Source of the DNA: Sulfuritalea sp.
GTDB taxonomy: Bacteria; Pseudomonadota; Gammaproteobacteria; Burkholderiales; Rhodocyclaceae
Direction: 5' to 3'
Assembly: GCA_022843505.1 (NCBI GenBank)
Contig: JALHNN010000032.1
Coordinates: 1-12,716 of the forward strand
Length of the DNA stretch: 12,716 nt
This document shows positions 1 to 6,736 of this stretch, one piece after another. The notes beneath the pieces were generated by a model, which saw only the letters and a list, made by a program, of their open reading frames with translations, searched no databases and had not been told where the DNA came from. Every line of letters begins with the position of its first letter. The first letter of the stretch is position 1. Made by a program: the position numbers and the translations under genes.

Positions 1-1118
1 CCCACGACCTTCTCCGATGGCAGCGCCGCGACGCGGCCGTTCTCGAGCTTGGCGCGGCCGACAATCTGGAAGCCGCCCGAAGCATCGGTGAAGCCCAGGT
101 TGTCGGTCTGCACCGCAACCACGGTCGGCAGGTTCACCACGTCGAAGTGGCGCAGCAGGCCAATCCTGCCGTGGGGCAGCGGCTGCAGGCTTTCGCCATC
201 CACCGCCTGCACCCGCGCCCAGGGCGGCGGAAAGCGCAGGCGCCGGCCGCCGGCGCGCTCCCGCTCGGGGAACACCGCCTCGCGCAGCACGTTGTCGAAG
301 AAATTGGTGGCGGTTTCAGCCATGCCCAGCACGTTGACGCAATGCGTGGCCGGGATGCCGAGGACCTCGCGCGCCAGGACGAAGTAGTCCTCCTGCGTCA
401 TCTCACCGAAGCGGCCGCGGTAGCCGCCGCCGTCGCCGATGCGGCTGCCGGCCGGCAGCGCAAAGGTGATGCCTTTTTTTCGGCAGGCCTGCATGAAATA
501 GACGAAGGCCGAGGTCGAGCCGATCATCGCCACCGGCACGCCGGTGGCCTCGGCGCGCGCCAGGGCATCGACCAGGCCCTTGATGTCGAGGCCGGAGTGC
601 TCGAGCAGGAAGCGGCTGTCCTCGGTGCCGAAATGGACGCGGGTCTGTTCCATGCCGATCGCCATGCCCATCGACGGCGCCATCTGCGGGCTGGGCGCGA
701 GGATCAGGATGCGGCAGCGCTGGCCGGCGGCGAAGTCGGGGAAGAGCCAGGCGCCGGTCATCGCGCGGTTGGCGGCGAACACCAGTTCCTTGCCGACTTC
801 GTCGCGGAAAATCATGCCGCGCTTGTTGGCCGTGGTACCCGAGGTCAGCTGCGCCATCACCGCCTGCTCGGCGGGAAAGGACATCACGAAATCGGTCTTG
901 AAGCTCTCAGTCGGGAAGGCCGGAATCTGCGCCCAGGAAGCCACGTTCGCCGGCGTCGCCCCCTTGGCATCGCAGAACTGCCGGTAGGGCGCGTTGTTTT
1001 CGTACTGCCAGGCGAAGAGGTCGAGTGCGAGCTGATCGAATGGCGCCGGATCGCCATCGACCCCGGCCTCGATCATGGCCATCACGCGCACCGCCAGCGC
1101 GCGCTGAACGTCGCTCAT
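1..1118 (-). CDS. LuxE-type acyl-protein synthetase (3' end cut by window edge)
   Basis: An open frame runs from the ATG at 1118 to the window edge without a stop, giving at least 372 residues. The translation carries landmarks of the LuxE branch of the adenylate-forming ligases: IPAFPTESFK near residues 65-74, the glycine/serine/threonine-rich nucleotide-binding loop LTSGTTANKRG at about 91-101, and a later GDGGGYRG segment. LuxE enzymes activate a fatty acid as acyl-AMP and pass it to a cysteine, feeding a LuxC reductase. In non-luminescent bacteria the acyl target is usually unknown. Known family members are about 360-380 residues, so little should be missing. A GGAAGG stretch just upstream of the ATG is a plausible ribosome binding site. 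An A7 run near 473-479 stays in frame, so the gene is not broken there. No LuxC is visible, so the substrate cannot be assigned. Cytosolic. Confidence 0.8.
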   Translation of the reverse strand, partial: MSDVQRALAVRVMAMIEAGVDGDPAPFDQLALDLFAWQYENNAPYRQFCDAKGATPANVASWAQIPAFPTESFKTDFVMSFPAEQAVMAQLTSGTTANKRGMIFRDEVGKELVFAANRAMTGAWLFPDFAAGQRCRILILAPSPQMAPSMGMAIGMEQTRVHFGTEDSRFLLEHSGLDIKGLVDALARAEATGVPVAMIGSTSAFVYFMQACRKKGITFALPAGSRIGDGGGYRGRFGEMTQEDYFVLAREVLGIPATHCVNVLGMAETATNFFDNVLREAVFPERERAGGRRLRFPPPWARVQAVDGESLQPLPHGRIGLLRHFDVVNLPTVVAVQTDNLGFTDASGGFQIVGRAKLENGRVAALPSEKVV

Positions 1119-1133
1119 AGCACCTTCCCCCCG

Positions 1134-1154
1134 CCCCCTTCCCGGGGAAGGGGG
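1134..1154. repeat. G/C-rich palindrome between two minus-strand genes
   Basis: The 10-base arms CCCCCTTCCC and GGGAAGGGGG are perfect inverted copies separated by one base. The element lies between the stop of the small membrane protein gene and the start of the LuxE-type gene. There is no T tract on either side, so it is not a classic intrinsic terminator. It may be a dispersed intergenic repeat or a transcript-end stabiliser. Confidence 0.5.
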
Positions 1155-1224
1155 TGACTACGGTTCGCCGCCGAGCGGCTCCGGATCTTGGATGGCGCGC
1201 CTTCGGGCGGCCGTGCGGTCGCGC

Positions 1225-1578
1225 TCATGCCCAGACGAATACCATCACGGTGCCGGCGAGGAAGGAGGTTCCCAGCACGGCATGCTTGATGATCAGCAGC
1301 TTCTTCTTGACGTCCTTCATCGGAATGCCGTCCCAGTTACGGTAATAGAAGAAGCGGAAGATCCCCGTGGCGATGATCAGCCCCAACGAGGCGAGGCAGA
1401 ACCACTTGAAGAAGCCGACCAGTTCCGTCATCAACGCCAGCTGGTCCGGGGTCAGCCCGCCGCCGGTGGCGCGCGCATGCAGCATCGCCAGGGTGACGAA
1501 GCTGCCGAACCACAGCCCGGTGAACAAGTCATGGAAGAAGTCGTTGAGGATCACCAGCCAGGGATTCGGGGTCTTCAT
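1225..1578 (-). CDS. small CopD-like integral membrane protein
   Basis: This 117-residue protein is almost entirely hydrophobic, with three clear membrane segments: about residues 15-36 (containing FFHDLFTGLWFG), 52-76 and 92-116. Histidines occur at the start of the first and third segments (FFHDLF and IKHAVLG). That pattern recalls the CopD/heme-b membrane families, in which paired histidines bind copper or heme, so a redox or metal role is possible but not shown. The charged loop RNWDGIPMKDVKKK between helices 2 and 3 is probably cytoplasmic by the positive-inside rule. The start is the ATG at 1578 and the stop is TGA at 1225. It lies 106 bases upstream of the LuxE-type gene on the same strand and is divergent from the TPR gene. 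The family assignment is tentative, but the gene itself is well supported. Confidence 0.65.
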   Translation of the reverse strand: MKTPNPWLVILNDFFHDLFTGLWFGSFVTLAMLHARATGGGLTPDQLALMTELVGFFKWFCLASLGLIIATGIFRFFYYRNWDGIPMKDVKKKLLIIKHAVLGTSFLAGTVMVFVWA

Positions 1579-1623
1579 CGGCTTGAACTTGTCGCGCGCA
1601 GGCTTGTCATTGAAGGGGCGTGC

Positions 1624-1632
1624 ATCTTATCA
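1624..1632 (-). promoter_or_regulatory. possible extended -10 promoter for the small membrane protein
   Basis: The minus strand reads TGATAAGAT here, which matches an extended -10 element (TG-N-TAAGAT). It sits about 46 bases before the start codon at 1578, inside the 151-base divergent intergenic region. No convincing -35 hexamer is present at the right distance, so this is a weak prediction. Confidence 0.3.
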
Positions 1633-1729
1633 TCCAAAGCCGCGCCTCCTCGTCCTGGCGCGGGCTGCGGCGCATTGCCCCCTGTTAGACTTTGCTCGCT
1701 CGTCTGCCGCGAACGCGAACCGCCTGCCC

Positions 1730-2344
1730 ATGACCACCAGCACCCGCACTTGCCGCCCCCTCGACCTGCCGCCACTGATCATCGCCGGCGTCCTTCTCGC
1801 CGAAGTGATCGCTGTCCATTCCATCGACCACTGGGTGTTGCGCAAGGGCTTGTCGCCTGCCCACGCGCATGCCGTGCAGAAAATCAGGAGCGAGATCGAC
1901 GCGCGCTTCCAGCAGGGAGTGATCATGCTGCACGCCAAGCAGTATGACCACGCCATGACAGCCTTCCACCGTCTGCTGCAGCTTGAACCGAAAATGCCCG
2001 AAGCCCACGTCAACATGGGTTTCGCCCTGCTCGGCCTGGAACGCCACAAGGAGGCCGCCGATTTCTTCACCGGCGCCCTGGCGCTGCGTCCGGAGCAGAC
2101 CAATGCCTACTACGGCCTGGCGCTGGCGGCCTGGGCCCAGGGCGACCGGCAGGAGGCGATGCACGCGATGTACCGCTATGTTAGCTACGCCGACCCGGCC
2201 GACCCCTACCGCGCCAAGGCCGAGGAAATGCTCCTGGCCTGGAAGGACGCGCCGCCAACCAAAAACGCCGGACCAGGTACGAAGGCCGCACCGGTCGGCG
2301 AAAAGTCGGCGCCGGCACCACGGCGCCCGGCAGCATCGCCGTGA
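1730..2344 (+). CDS. membrane-anchored TPR protein
   Basis: This is a 204-residue protein from the ATG at 1730. An in-frame start exists far upstream at 1367, but it would run through the antisense of the neighbouring gene and place junk before the membrane segment, so 1730 is preferred. Residues 13-35 form a single N-terminal anchor (LPPLIIAGVLLAEVIAVHSI). After a short linker, residues 57-158 form about three TPR-like helix pairs with typical residues (AKQYDHAMTAFHRLLQLEP; VNMGFALLGLERHKEAADFF; YYGLALAAWAQGDRQEA). The C-terminus from about 175 is proline-, alanine- and lysine-rich and looks disordered. TPR domains bind partner proteins. The anchor would place this one on the periplasmic face. 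The stop overlaps the start of the TlpA-like gene (TGATG), so the two are probably co-translated and may act together in cytochrome or envelope-protein maturation. Confidence 0.8.
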   Translation: MTTSTRTCRPLDLPPLIIAGVLLAEVIAVHSIDHWVLRKGLSPAHAHAVQKIRSEIDARFQQGVIMLHAKQYDHAMTAFHRLLQLEPKMPEAHVNMGFALLGLERHKEAADFFTGALALRPEQTNAYYGLALAAWAQGDRQEAMHAMYRYVSYADPADPYRAKAEEMLLAWKDAPPTKNAGPGTKAAPVGEKSAPAPRRPAASP

Positions 2345-2862
2345 TGGTCGGTGCCGCAGAGGCGCCCGATGCGGCACGACGCGGCTTCGTCGCCGGTGCC
2401 TCCGCCCTTGGCCTGGCATGGCTGGCGGGCTGCGCCGAACGCAAGCCCTACTCCGCCGTCGGCGGCCCCTTGCCATCCTTTCGCCTCACCGACATCGACG
2501 GCCGCGAGCACGCCAGCGCCGACTACTCCGGCGTCGCACTGGTCGTCAACTTCTGGGCTACCTGGTGCCCGCCCTGCCGGGCCGAGATGCCGGATCTGGA
2601 TCGGGTCCATCGTCGCGGCGAGGGGCGAGGCTTGCGGGTACTTGGCTTTTGCTACGATCAGGATGCGAACCCGGTCAAGGAGTTCCGCCTGCGTACTCCG
2701 GTGAGCTTCCCCCTGATCATCGACCGCGATCACGCCCTGGCAAACGCAATCGGCATCGCGAGCTATCCGACCACCCTGCTGGTGGCTCGCGACGGCCGCG
2801 TCACCGAGGTGCTGGTCGGGCCGCGACCCTGGCCCGACTACGCCGGCATCGCCGCGCTGTAG
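2344..2862 (+). CDS. TlpA/ResA-like thioredoxin lipoprotein
   Basis: This is a 172-residue thioredoxin-fold protein. The N-terminus has a twin arginine (ARRGF) followed by a hydrophobic stretch ending in the lipobox LAGC (Cys30), so it is probably a lipoprotein and perhaps Tat-exported. The redox motif is WCPPC (Cys75 and Cys78) after VVNFWAT, and the cis-proline loop is SYPTT (Pro142). This is the TlpA/ResA/CcmG pattern. These proteins keep cysteines of apocytochrome c CXXCH motifs reduced before heme attachment, or they act as general periplasmic reductants. An extra cysteine (Cys103, GFCYD) may be a variant feature. The ATG at 2344 overlaps the TGA of the TPR gene; a GTG one codon earlier is an alternative start. 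The gene ends 15 bases from the convergent propeller lipoprotein. With 17 heme-binding motifs next door, a cytochrome-maturation role is a reasonable inference. Confidence 0.85.
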   Translation: MVGAAEAPDAARRGFVAGASALGLAWLAGCAERKPYSAVGGPLPSFRLTDIDGREHASADYSGVALVVNFWATWCPPCRAEMPDLDRVHRRGEGRGLRVLGFCYDQDANPVKEFRLRTPVSFPLIIDRDHALANAIGIASYPTTLLVARDGRVTEVLVGPRPWPDYAGIAAL

Positions 2863-2877
2863 AAGTCGGCCCTGGCA

Positions 2878-3822
2878 CTACGGCGATGCATGACGTCGGA
2901 TGCGGAAAACCGCCACCTTGTGGCTGCCGGCGTCGGCGACGTAGAGCATCCCGCCCGCCACCGTGATCTGTTCGGGCGCGACAAGGCTGATTTCCCGCGC
3001 CTGGATGGTTTCCAGCCCCGCGGCGGAGACGCGCGAGATGCTGCGATCGAAGCCGTCGAGGACATAGATCTCGCCGCGCTCGGCCGCCAGGGCCTTGGGC
3101 AGCCGGATCTGGCCGGCAGCCAGTCGTCGAACCAGTTGGCCGTACCGCCATTCATTGACGCAACGGCAATGGGCGTCGGCTGTCAGCACGCTGTCCCCGT
3201 CAACGGCCATCGGGCCGCCCAGTTCGATGTTCAAGACCGGCGCGGCGATCCATCCCGAGGGATCGATCTGGTCCACCACCCGGCGCAAGGGGTCGATGGC
3301 CAGCAGGTGGCCGGCAAACGAGCCCACGGCAAAGTCGAGGTAGCGACGCCCGGTACCCGACGTCTGCATCGGCGGCAAAACCTGCCCGCCGACGACAAGG
3401 CGCGCGATTTCGCCGCTGGCCGGCTCAAGCGCATACAGGCTACCGTCAGGCGCGACACGCAGGATCGTCCCCATCGCGACGCCGACGCCGGGCACGGCAT
3501 GCATCAGGCCGCTGCTGCGCTCGTAGCGAAACAGGCGGCGATGTCCGGCGTCGGCAACGAACAGCGCACCAAAACGCGATGCGACCGCGACCGGATAAAG
3601 GAAGTTGAGGAAGGTTTCCCGGCCGCCGGGCAGGGGTAACCCGGTCGCATCCGCACGGTCGGTCAGTTGGGCACCGGTCAGGGAAAAAACGGGGCTCAGC
3701 CAGCGTTCCTGGTCGGCCCGCACTGCCTCGCCCCCACCGCAGCCCGCCATGGCGAGCGCCGCGGCGAGGATCGCCGCAGCGGCGAGGAGGCGGCTACCAG
3801 CGACCCGGTCCGCCAGTTTCAT
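2878..3822 (-). CDS. NHL-like beta-propeller lipoprotein
   Basis: This is a 314-residue protein. The signal sequence ends in the lipobox LAMAGC (Cys28), so the mature form is lipid-anchored. The rest shows repeated beta-propeller blades of NHL type: FLYPVAVASRFGALFVADAG around 73-92, PKALAAERGEIYVLDG around 243-258, and PEQITVAGGMLYVADAGSHK near 285-304, with more diverged blades between. NHL propellers act as protein-interaction platforms. No CXXCH motif is present, although an HCRC cluster sits in the middle. The start at 3822 overlaps the end of the upstream triheme cytochrome gene by 29 bases, with AGGCGG just before the ATG, so it is the last gene of that operon. NHL proteins recur beside secreted multiheme cytochrome genes in Geobacter, which suggests an assembly, docking or quality-control role. 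That role is inferred from context. Confidence 0.8.
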   Translation of the reverse strand: MKLADRVAGSRLLAAAAILAAALAMAGCGGGEAVRADQERWLSPVFSLTGAQLTDRADATGLPLPGGRETFLNFLYPVAVASRFGALFVADAGHRRLFRYERSSGLMHAVPGVGVAMGTILRVAPDGSLYALEPASGEIARLVVGGQVLPPMQTSGTGRRYLDFAVGSFAGHLLAIDPLRRVVDQIDPSGWIAAPVLNIELGGPMAVDGDSVLTADAHCRCVNEWRYGQLVRRLAAGQIRLPKALAAERGEIYVLDGFDRSISRVSAAGLETIQAREISLVAPEQITVAGGMLYVADAGSHKVAVFRIRRHASP

Positions 3823-4174
3823 GGCCGCCTACGATCCCGGTCGGCAGACCGCGCTTTCCGGAATGGCACATGTCGCACTTGTCGGGCGCCCAGGCGATGT
3901 CTCCGTTGTGGCAAGCGCCGCAAAAACGGCCGTCGATGATGTCAGCCATGGTGATGTCGTTGGCGCCGACCCGCATCTTGAAGCCCAGTTCGGCATGGCA
4001 GACCTTGCAGCGGAAGCGGATGCGATGAAACCAGTGCTGGAACACCACCGGCCGCACACCCTGGGCCTCGGCCCGGCGGTTGAGCACCACGTCAGCATAC
4101 TCGGCGGCAGCCGGCAGCGGCAGAACGGCCAGCCAGGCCAGCAGCAACAGGATTCCGGCGCGCCACGGCATCAT
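3794..4174 (-). CDS. triheme c7-type periplasmic cytochrome, type A (second copy)
   Basis: This is a 126-residue protein from the ATG at 4174, which overlaps the TGA of the preceding gene as ATGA. A longer frame from 4309 would put non-signal sequence ahead of the clean signal peptide (residues 1-24, ending PAAA before EY). Three heme motifs are visible: CKVCH 56-60, CGACH 85-89 and CDMCH 100-104. Distal histidine candidates are H47 and H50 (HWFH) and H118. It closely resembles the type A cytochrome at 6737-7147, sharing EY-x-DVV, HWFHR-x-RFRCKVCH, FCGACHNGDIAW and the three-motif spacing. The protein should be a small soluble periplasmic electron carrier of the cytochrome c7/c3 class. Co-transcription with other cytochromes and the propeller lipoprotein points to periplasmic electron transfer towards the cell surface. 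The three-heme count is read directly; the pathway is inferred. Confidence 0.88.
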   Translation of the reverse strand: MMPWRAGILLLLAWLAVLPLPAAAEYADVVLNRRAEAQGVRPVVFQHWFHRIRFRCKVCHAELGFKMRVGANDITMADIIDGRFCGACHNGDIAWAPDKCDMCHSGKRGLPTGIVGGHETGGPGRW

Positions 4175-4806
4175 CGGCTGCGCGGCGGGATGCTGCCGCC
4201 CGGCAGCGTCTTGGGCACCGTGTTCAGGCTTTGGCCAGGGCGTGGCACGCTGTGGCAGCGGAAGCACTCGGTGAGCGGAAAGGACACCGCGCCATGACAT
4301 ACGCCGCACTGCTCGCCTTCCAGGATGGCGAGCATCGACAACTTGTTCGCTCCGGCCTGCGCCTTGAACAGATGGTCATGGCAGTTGCTGCAGTCCAGCC
4401 ACTCGGTGTGCTGCCGGTGCGGGAAGCGGACGATGGGCATGCCACCCTGCACGTTGAGCAGCACATCGGAGTCATAAACCTGGATTTTTGTCCCCGGGCG
4501 TATCGAGGCGCGGGGATTGATTTCGCCTTTTTCCAGGGCCTGGACCCAGCGCACCATATTCCCCGCGGTATCCGGGGTCAGCTTGGAAAGTGCCTCGGCC
4601 GGCTCCTGCTTGTCTTTGACCGCCGGCCCGCGCGGGTCGTGGATGCCGTCCTTGCGCAAGCTTTCCCAGCCCTGGGCCATCAGACCGGCCCCCGGTGGCT
4701 GAACCTGTGCGGGCTGCTGGGCCGGCGCCGGAAGGCTCAGCGCGACAAGCAGGACCGCGACAAGCCGCCAGACCTGCCTGCTAGCCCGGGATATAGATGC
4801 CCGCAT
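4171..4806 (-). CDS. triheme c7-type cytochrome, type B (stand-alone copy)
   Basis: This is a 211-residue protein with a signal peptide (about 1-29, ending APA). Three heme motifs lie in the C-terminal part: CSNCH 139-143, CGVCH 167-171 and CFRCH 181-185. An HxxH pair (H130, H133) precedes the first, and a further histidine sits in a conserved GIHDP box (H56). It is strongly similar to residues 190-335 of the fusion cytochrome at 5685-6725: both have the GIHDP box, a WV-x-x-L-x-x-G-x-INPR segment, and PH-x-QHTEWLDCSNCH. The about 75-residue extension before the heme domain is specific to this type. The start ATG at 4806 overlaps the upstream gene by 26 bases; no strong ribosome binding site is seen, so translational coupling is likely. 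It ends overlapping the type A cytochrome. Probably a periplasmic electron carrier, with precise partners unknown. Confidence 0.85.
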   Translation of the reverse strand: MRASISRASRQVWRLVAVLLVALSLPAPAQQPAQVQPPGAGLMAQGWESLRKDGIHDPRGPAVKDKQEPAEALSKLTPDTAGNMVRWVQALEKGEINPRASIRPGTKIQVYDSDVLLNVQGGMPIVRFPHRQHTEWLDCSNCHDHLFKAQAGANKLSMLAILEGEQCGVCHGAVSFPLTECFRCHSVPRPGQSLNTVPKTLPGGSIPPRSR

Positions 4807-5677
4807 TGCGGATCGCGCGCATCAACTCCGTCGTCGCCTCCTCGAGCAGCCTGACAGCCTCGCCCCAGGACTTGCTCGCGGCTGCCTGATCCGCCTGGAC
4901 CCGGAGTGCCTGCCCCTTGTTGAGGAAGGACTTGATCATTTCGTCTCCCGCCTTTTTCTCGTCGACGAGGACTTTGATCAGCATCTGGTGCGTATTGTTC
5001 CGGTCAAGTTCGTAGTGATATTCCTCCTCCTTGTTGGCGAAGTTCAGCGAACGGACCAGGGTGTCGCCGCTCCGCAGGTTGGTCAGGCCGGCTTTCGCCA
5101 CCAGGTAGCCGCGATCGACCTCGGTGCGCGCCTCCTTGAACTTGCGGTCCTTCGCCAGCGCAGCACCGGCGGCCAGCGCCTTGTCGATCTGCGCCACAGT
5201 ATCGGCCACGCCCTTGGCCGCCTTCTCGTCCGAAATGCGCTTGTAGGCGCCGAGCAGGGCCTGCACGCTCTCCACCCGCAGCAGATAGTCGTTCTCGTAT
5301 TTCTTCGCCGTGACCTCCTCGGGTGCCGCCAGTCGCACCGCATCGAAGAAAGTCGAGCGCGCCTCGCCGAGCAGAGCCGCAGCCTTTTCGGGGATGCCCT
5401 GGTCCAGAGCCGCCTTCGCCTCCCGATGCAGATCGCGCGCGCGCGCGTGCCGTTGCATGGCCTCGGGGACCTTGCTCGACTCGATCTGGCGTGCCGCCGA
5501 AGAACTTGTCAGCAACTTGCCGACGGATTCCATGTTTGCCGCCGCCTGGGCCGGATCGGCCTTCTGCGCCGCAAGGCGCGAGGCGGCGCTTTCAGTGGCT
5601 GCCGGCGGTGTCTGCGCCAAGGCGCCAGCCGCGGCCAACAGGGAAACAGCCAACCCGATCGCGATCTTCTTGCTCAT
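4781..5677 (-). CDS. secreted all-helical protein of unknown function in the cytochrome operon
   Basis: This is a 298-residue protein with a classic signal peptide (residues 1-21, ending ALA before QTPP). The mature chain is rich in Ala, Lys, Glu and Gln with regular heptad-like spacing and almost no proline, so it should be helical, probably a long helical bundle or TPR-like. It contains no cysteine, so it binds no c-type heme. The most distinctive segment is around residues 210-242 (NFANKEEEYHYELDRNNTHQ), dense in charged and aromatic residues, followed by a C-terminus ending GIYIPG. The start at 5677 lies 7 bases after the fusion cytochrome, with GAGG overlapping that gene's stop region as a ribosome binding site. 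A longer frame to 5830 runs inside the upstream gene and lacks the signal peptide at its start. I do not recognise the family. Its position between matched cytochrome pairs suggests a scaffold or chaperone, which is only an inference. Confidence 0.8.
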   Translation of the reverse strand: MSKKIAIGLAVSLLAAAGALAQTPPAATESAASRLAAQKADPAQAAANMESVGKLLTSSSAARQIESSKVPEAMQRHARARDLHREAKAALDQGIPEKAAALLGEARSTFFDAVRLAAPEEVTAKKYENDYLLRVESVQALLGAYKRISDEKAAKGVADTVAQIDKALAAGAALAKDRKFKEARTEVDRGYLVAKAGLTNLRSGDTLVRSLNFANKEEEYHYELDRNNTHQMLIKVLVDEKKAGDEMIKSFLNKGQALRVQADQAAASKSWGEAVRLLEEATTELMRAIRNAGIYIPG

Positions 5678-5684
5678 GTCAACC

Positions 5685-6725
5685 TCACTTGGCCGTCGTC
5701 GCGGCCTGCGCCGGACGGAAATCTTTCTTCTTGGAATGGCACAGACGGCACTCCGACACCGGGAAAGCGACCTTGCCGTGGCAAACCCCGCACTTCTCGC
5801 CGAGCAGGATCGCCGCCATGCTGATGACATTGGAACCCTTTTGCGGATTGAAGATCGCCGGATGACAGTTCGAGCAGTCGAGCCACTCGGTGTGCTGCTT
5901 GTGCGGATAGACCACGTCCGGCATTGAGCCCTTGACCTCGCGCACGATGTTGAGGTCGATCACCACCGGGACATCGTTCGGGTTCGCCCGATCCCAGCGC
6001 GGATTGATCTTGCCTTCGTTCAGGGACTTGACCCAGTCGACGCGATTGCCGGCATTGCTCTTCGGCAGCGTGGCATAGGCCGCCAGCGGCGCCATCAGGG
6101 CATGCGTGCCGTCGTTGGAGGGATCGTGGATGCCGTCTTCGGCGGGAGGTGGGTTGCGCTTGCCAGCGGGCTTCAGCAGCCGGTTGAAGGAATTGATGTC
6201 CGCCGCCGAGCCACCCGTGGTGTTGGCGGAGGTATCCACTGCAGCAAGTTGCGGCGCCATCGCGGGTGCAGCGGGTGCCGGTGCAGTCACCGCAGGTGCC
6301 GCCACGGTTGCGGCAGACTTGGGCGCAGCGGGTGTCGCTGCGGAAGCCGCCGCCGGTGCCGCCGCAGCCGGCTTGGCTGCCGCCGGTGCCGCGCCCTTGA
6401 CCGACGCCAGCATGAAGTCGACCGCGGCCCTGACCTCGGCGTCCGAAGCCGCCGTGTTGCCGCCCTTGGCCGGCATGCCCTTGGGCGTGCCCTGCAGGGC
6501 TGAGGCGTACAGGCGCGCCGTGCCTCCGGCGATCCGCGGCTGCCAGTCGGCGGCATTGCCCAAACGCGGCGCGCCAGCGACGCCGGCGGCATGGCAGACC
6601 GCGCAGGTCTTGGCATACAGATCCTTGCCGGCCTGCGCCGCCGCCGTGGCGGAAGCCAGCAGCAGCGCCGATGCCGCAACGGCCCCGACGATTCCCCGTG
6701 ACGAGAAAGCAGTTTCGAATGTCAT
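5685..6725 (-). CDS. fusion cytochrome: monoheme c5-like domain plus triheme c7-type domain (type B)
   Basis: This is a 346-residue protein with signal peptide 1-30. Domain 1 (about 31-110) is a class I cytochrome c: heme motif CAVCH 41-45 and a likely axial methionine in KGMPAKGG (Met84), as in the cytochrome c5 family. Residues about 111-165 are an Ala/Pro linker. Domain 2 (about 190-335) matches the stand-alone type B cytochrome: GIHDP (H200), INPR, an HxxH pair (H275, H278), then CSNCH 284-288, CGVCH 312-316 and CRLCH 326-330. It therefore carries four hemes with mixed coordination: His/Met for the first and probably bis-His for the others, which implies a higher potential for the first. 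The start at 6725 has GGGGA just upstream; a longer frame to 6965 lacks the signal peptide at its start. It may bridge a soluble donor to the low-potential c7 chain. The architecture is seen; the role is inferred. Confidence 0.88.
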   Translation of the reverse strand: MTFETAFSSRGIVGAVAASALLLASATAAAQAGKDLYAKTCAVCHAAGVAGAPRLGNAADWQPRIAGGTARLYASALQGTPKGMPAKGGNTAASDAEVRAAVDFMLASVKGAAPAAAKPAAAAPAAASAATPAAPKSAATVAAPAVTAPAPAAPAMAPQLAAVDTSANTTGGSAADINSFNRLLKPAGKRNPPPAEDGIHDPSNDGTHALMAPLAAYATLPKSNAGNRVDWVKSLNEGKINPRWDRANPNDVPVVIDLNIVREVKGSMPDVVYPHKQHTEWLDCSNCHPAIFNPQKGSNVISMAAILLGEKCGVCHGKVAFPVSECRLCHSKKKDFRPAQAATTAK

Positions 6726-6736
6726 GATCGCGTCCC

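Noticed and set aside
471..482. A run of seven T (A7 on the coding strand) as a frameshift in the LuxE-type gene
   Set aside because: The reading continues in frame across it with family-like sequence on both sides.
1134..1154. Palindrome as an intrinsic terminator of the small membrane protein gene
   Set aside because: It has no T tract on either strand and nearly no loop; recorded as a repeat instead.
147..1157. 336-codon open frame on the plus strand
   Set aside because: It is antisense to the LuxE-type gene, which has clear family motifs; the plus frame is His/Arg/Gly-rich and meaningless.
3794..4309. Longer version of the second type A cytochrome starting at 4309
   Set aside because: The extra 45 residues lie inside the upstream cytochrome gene and would bury the signal peptide. 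The ATG at 4174 overlaps the preceding stop and is followed at once by the signal peptide.
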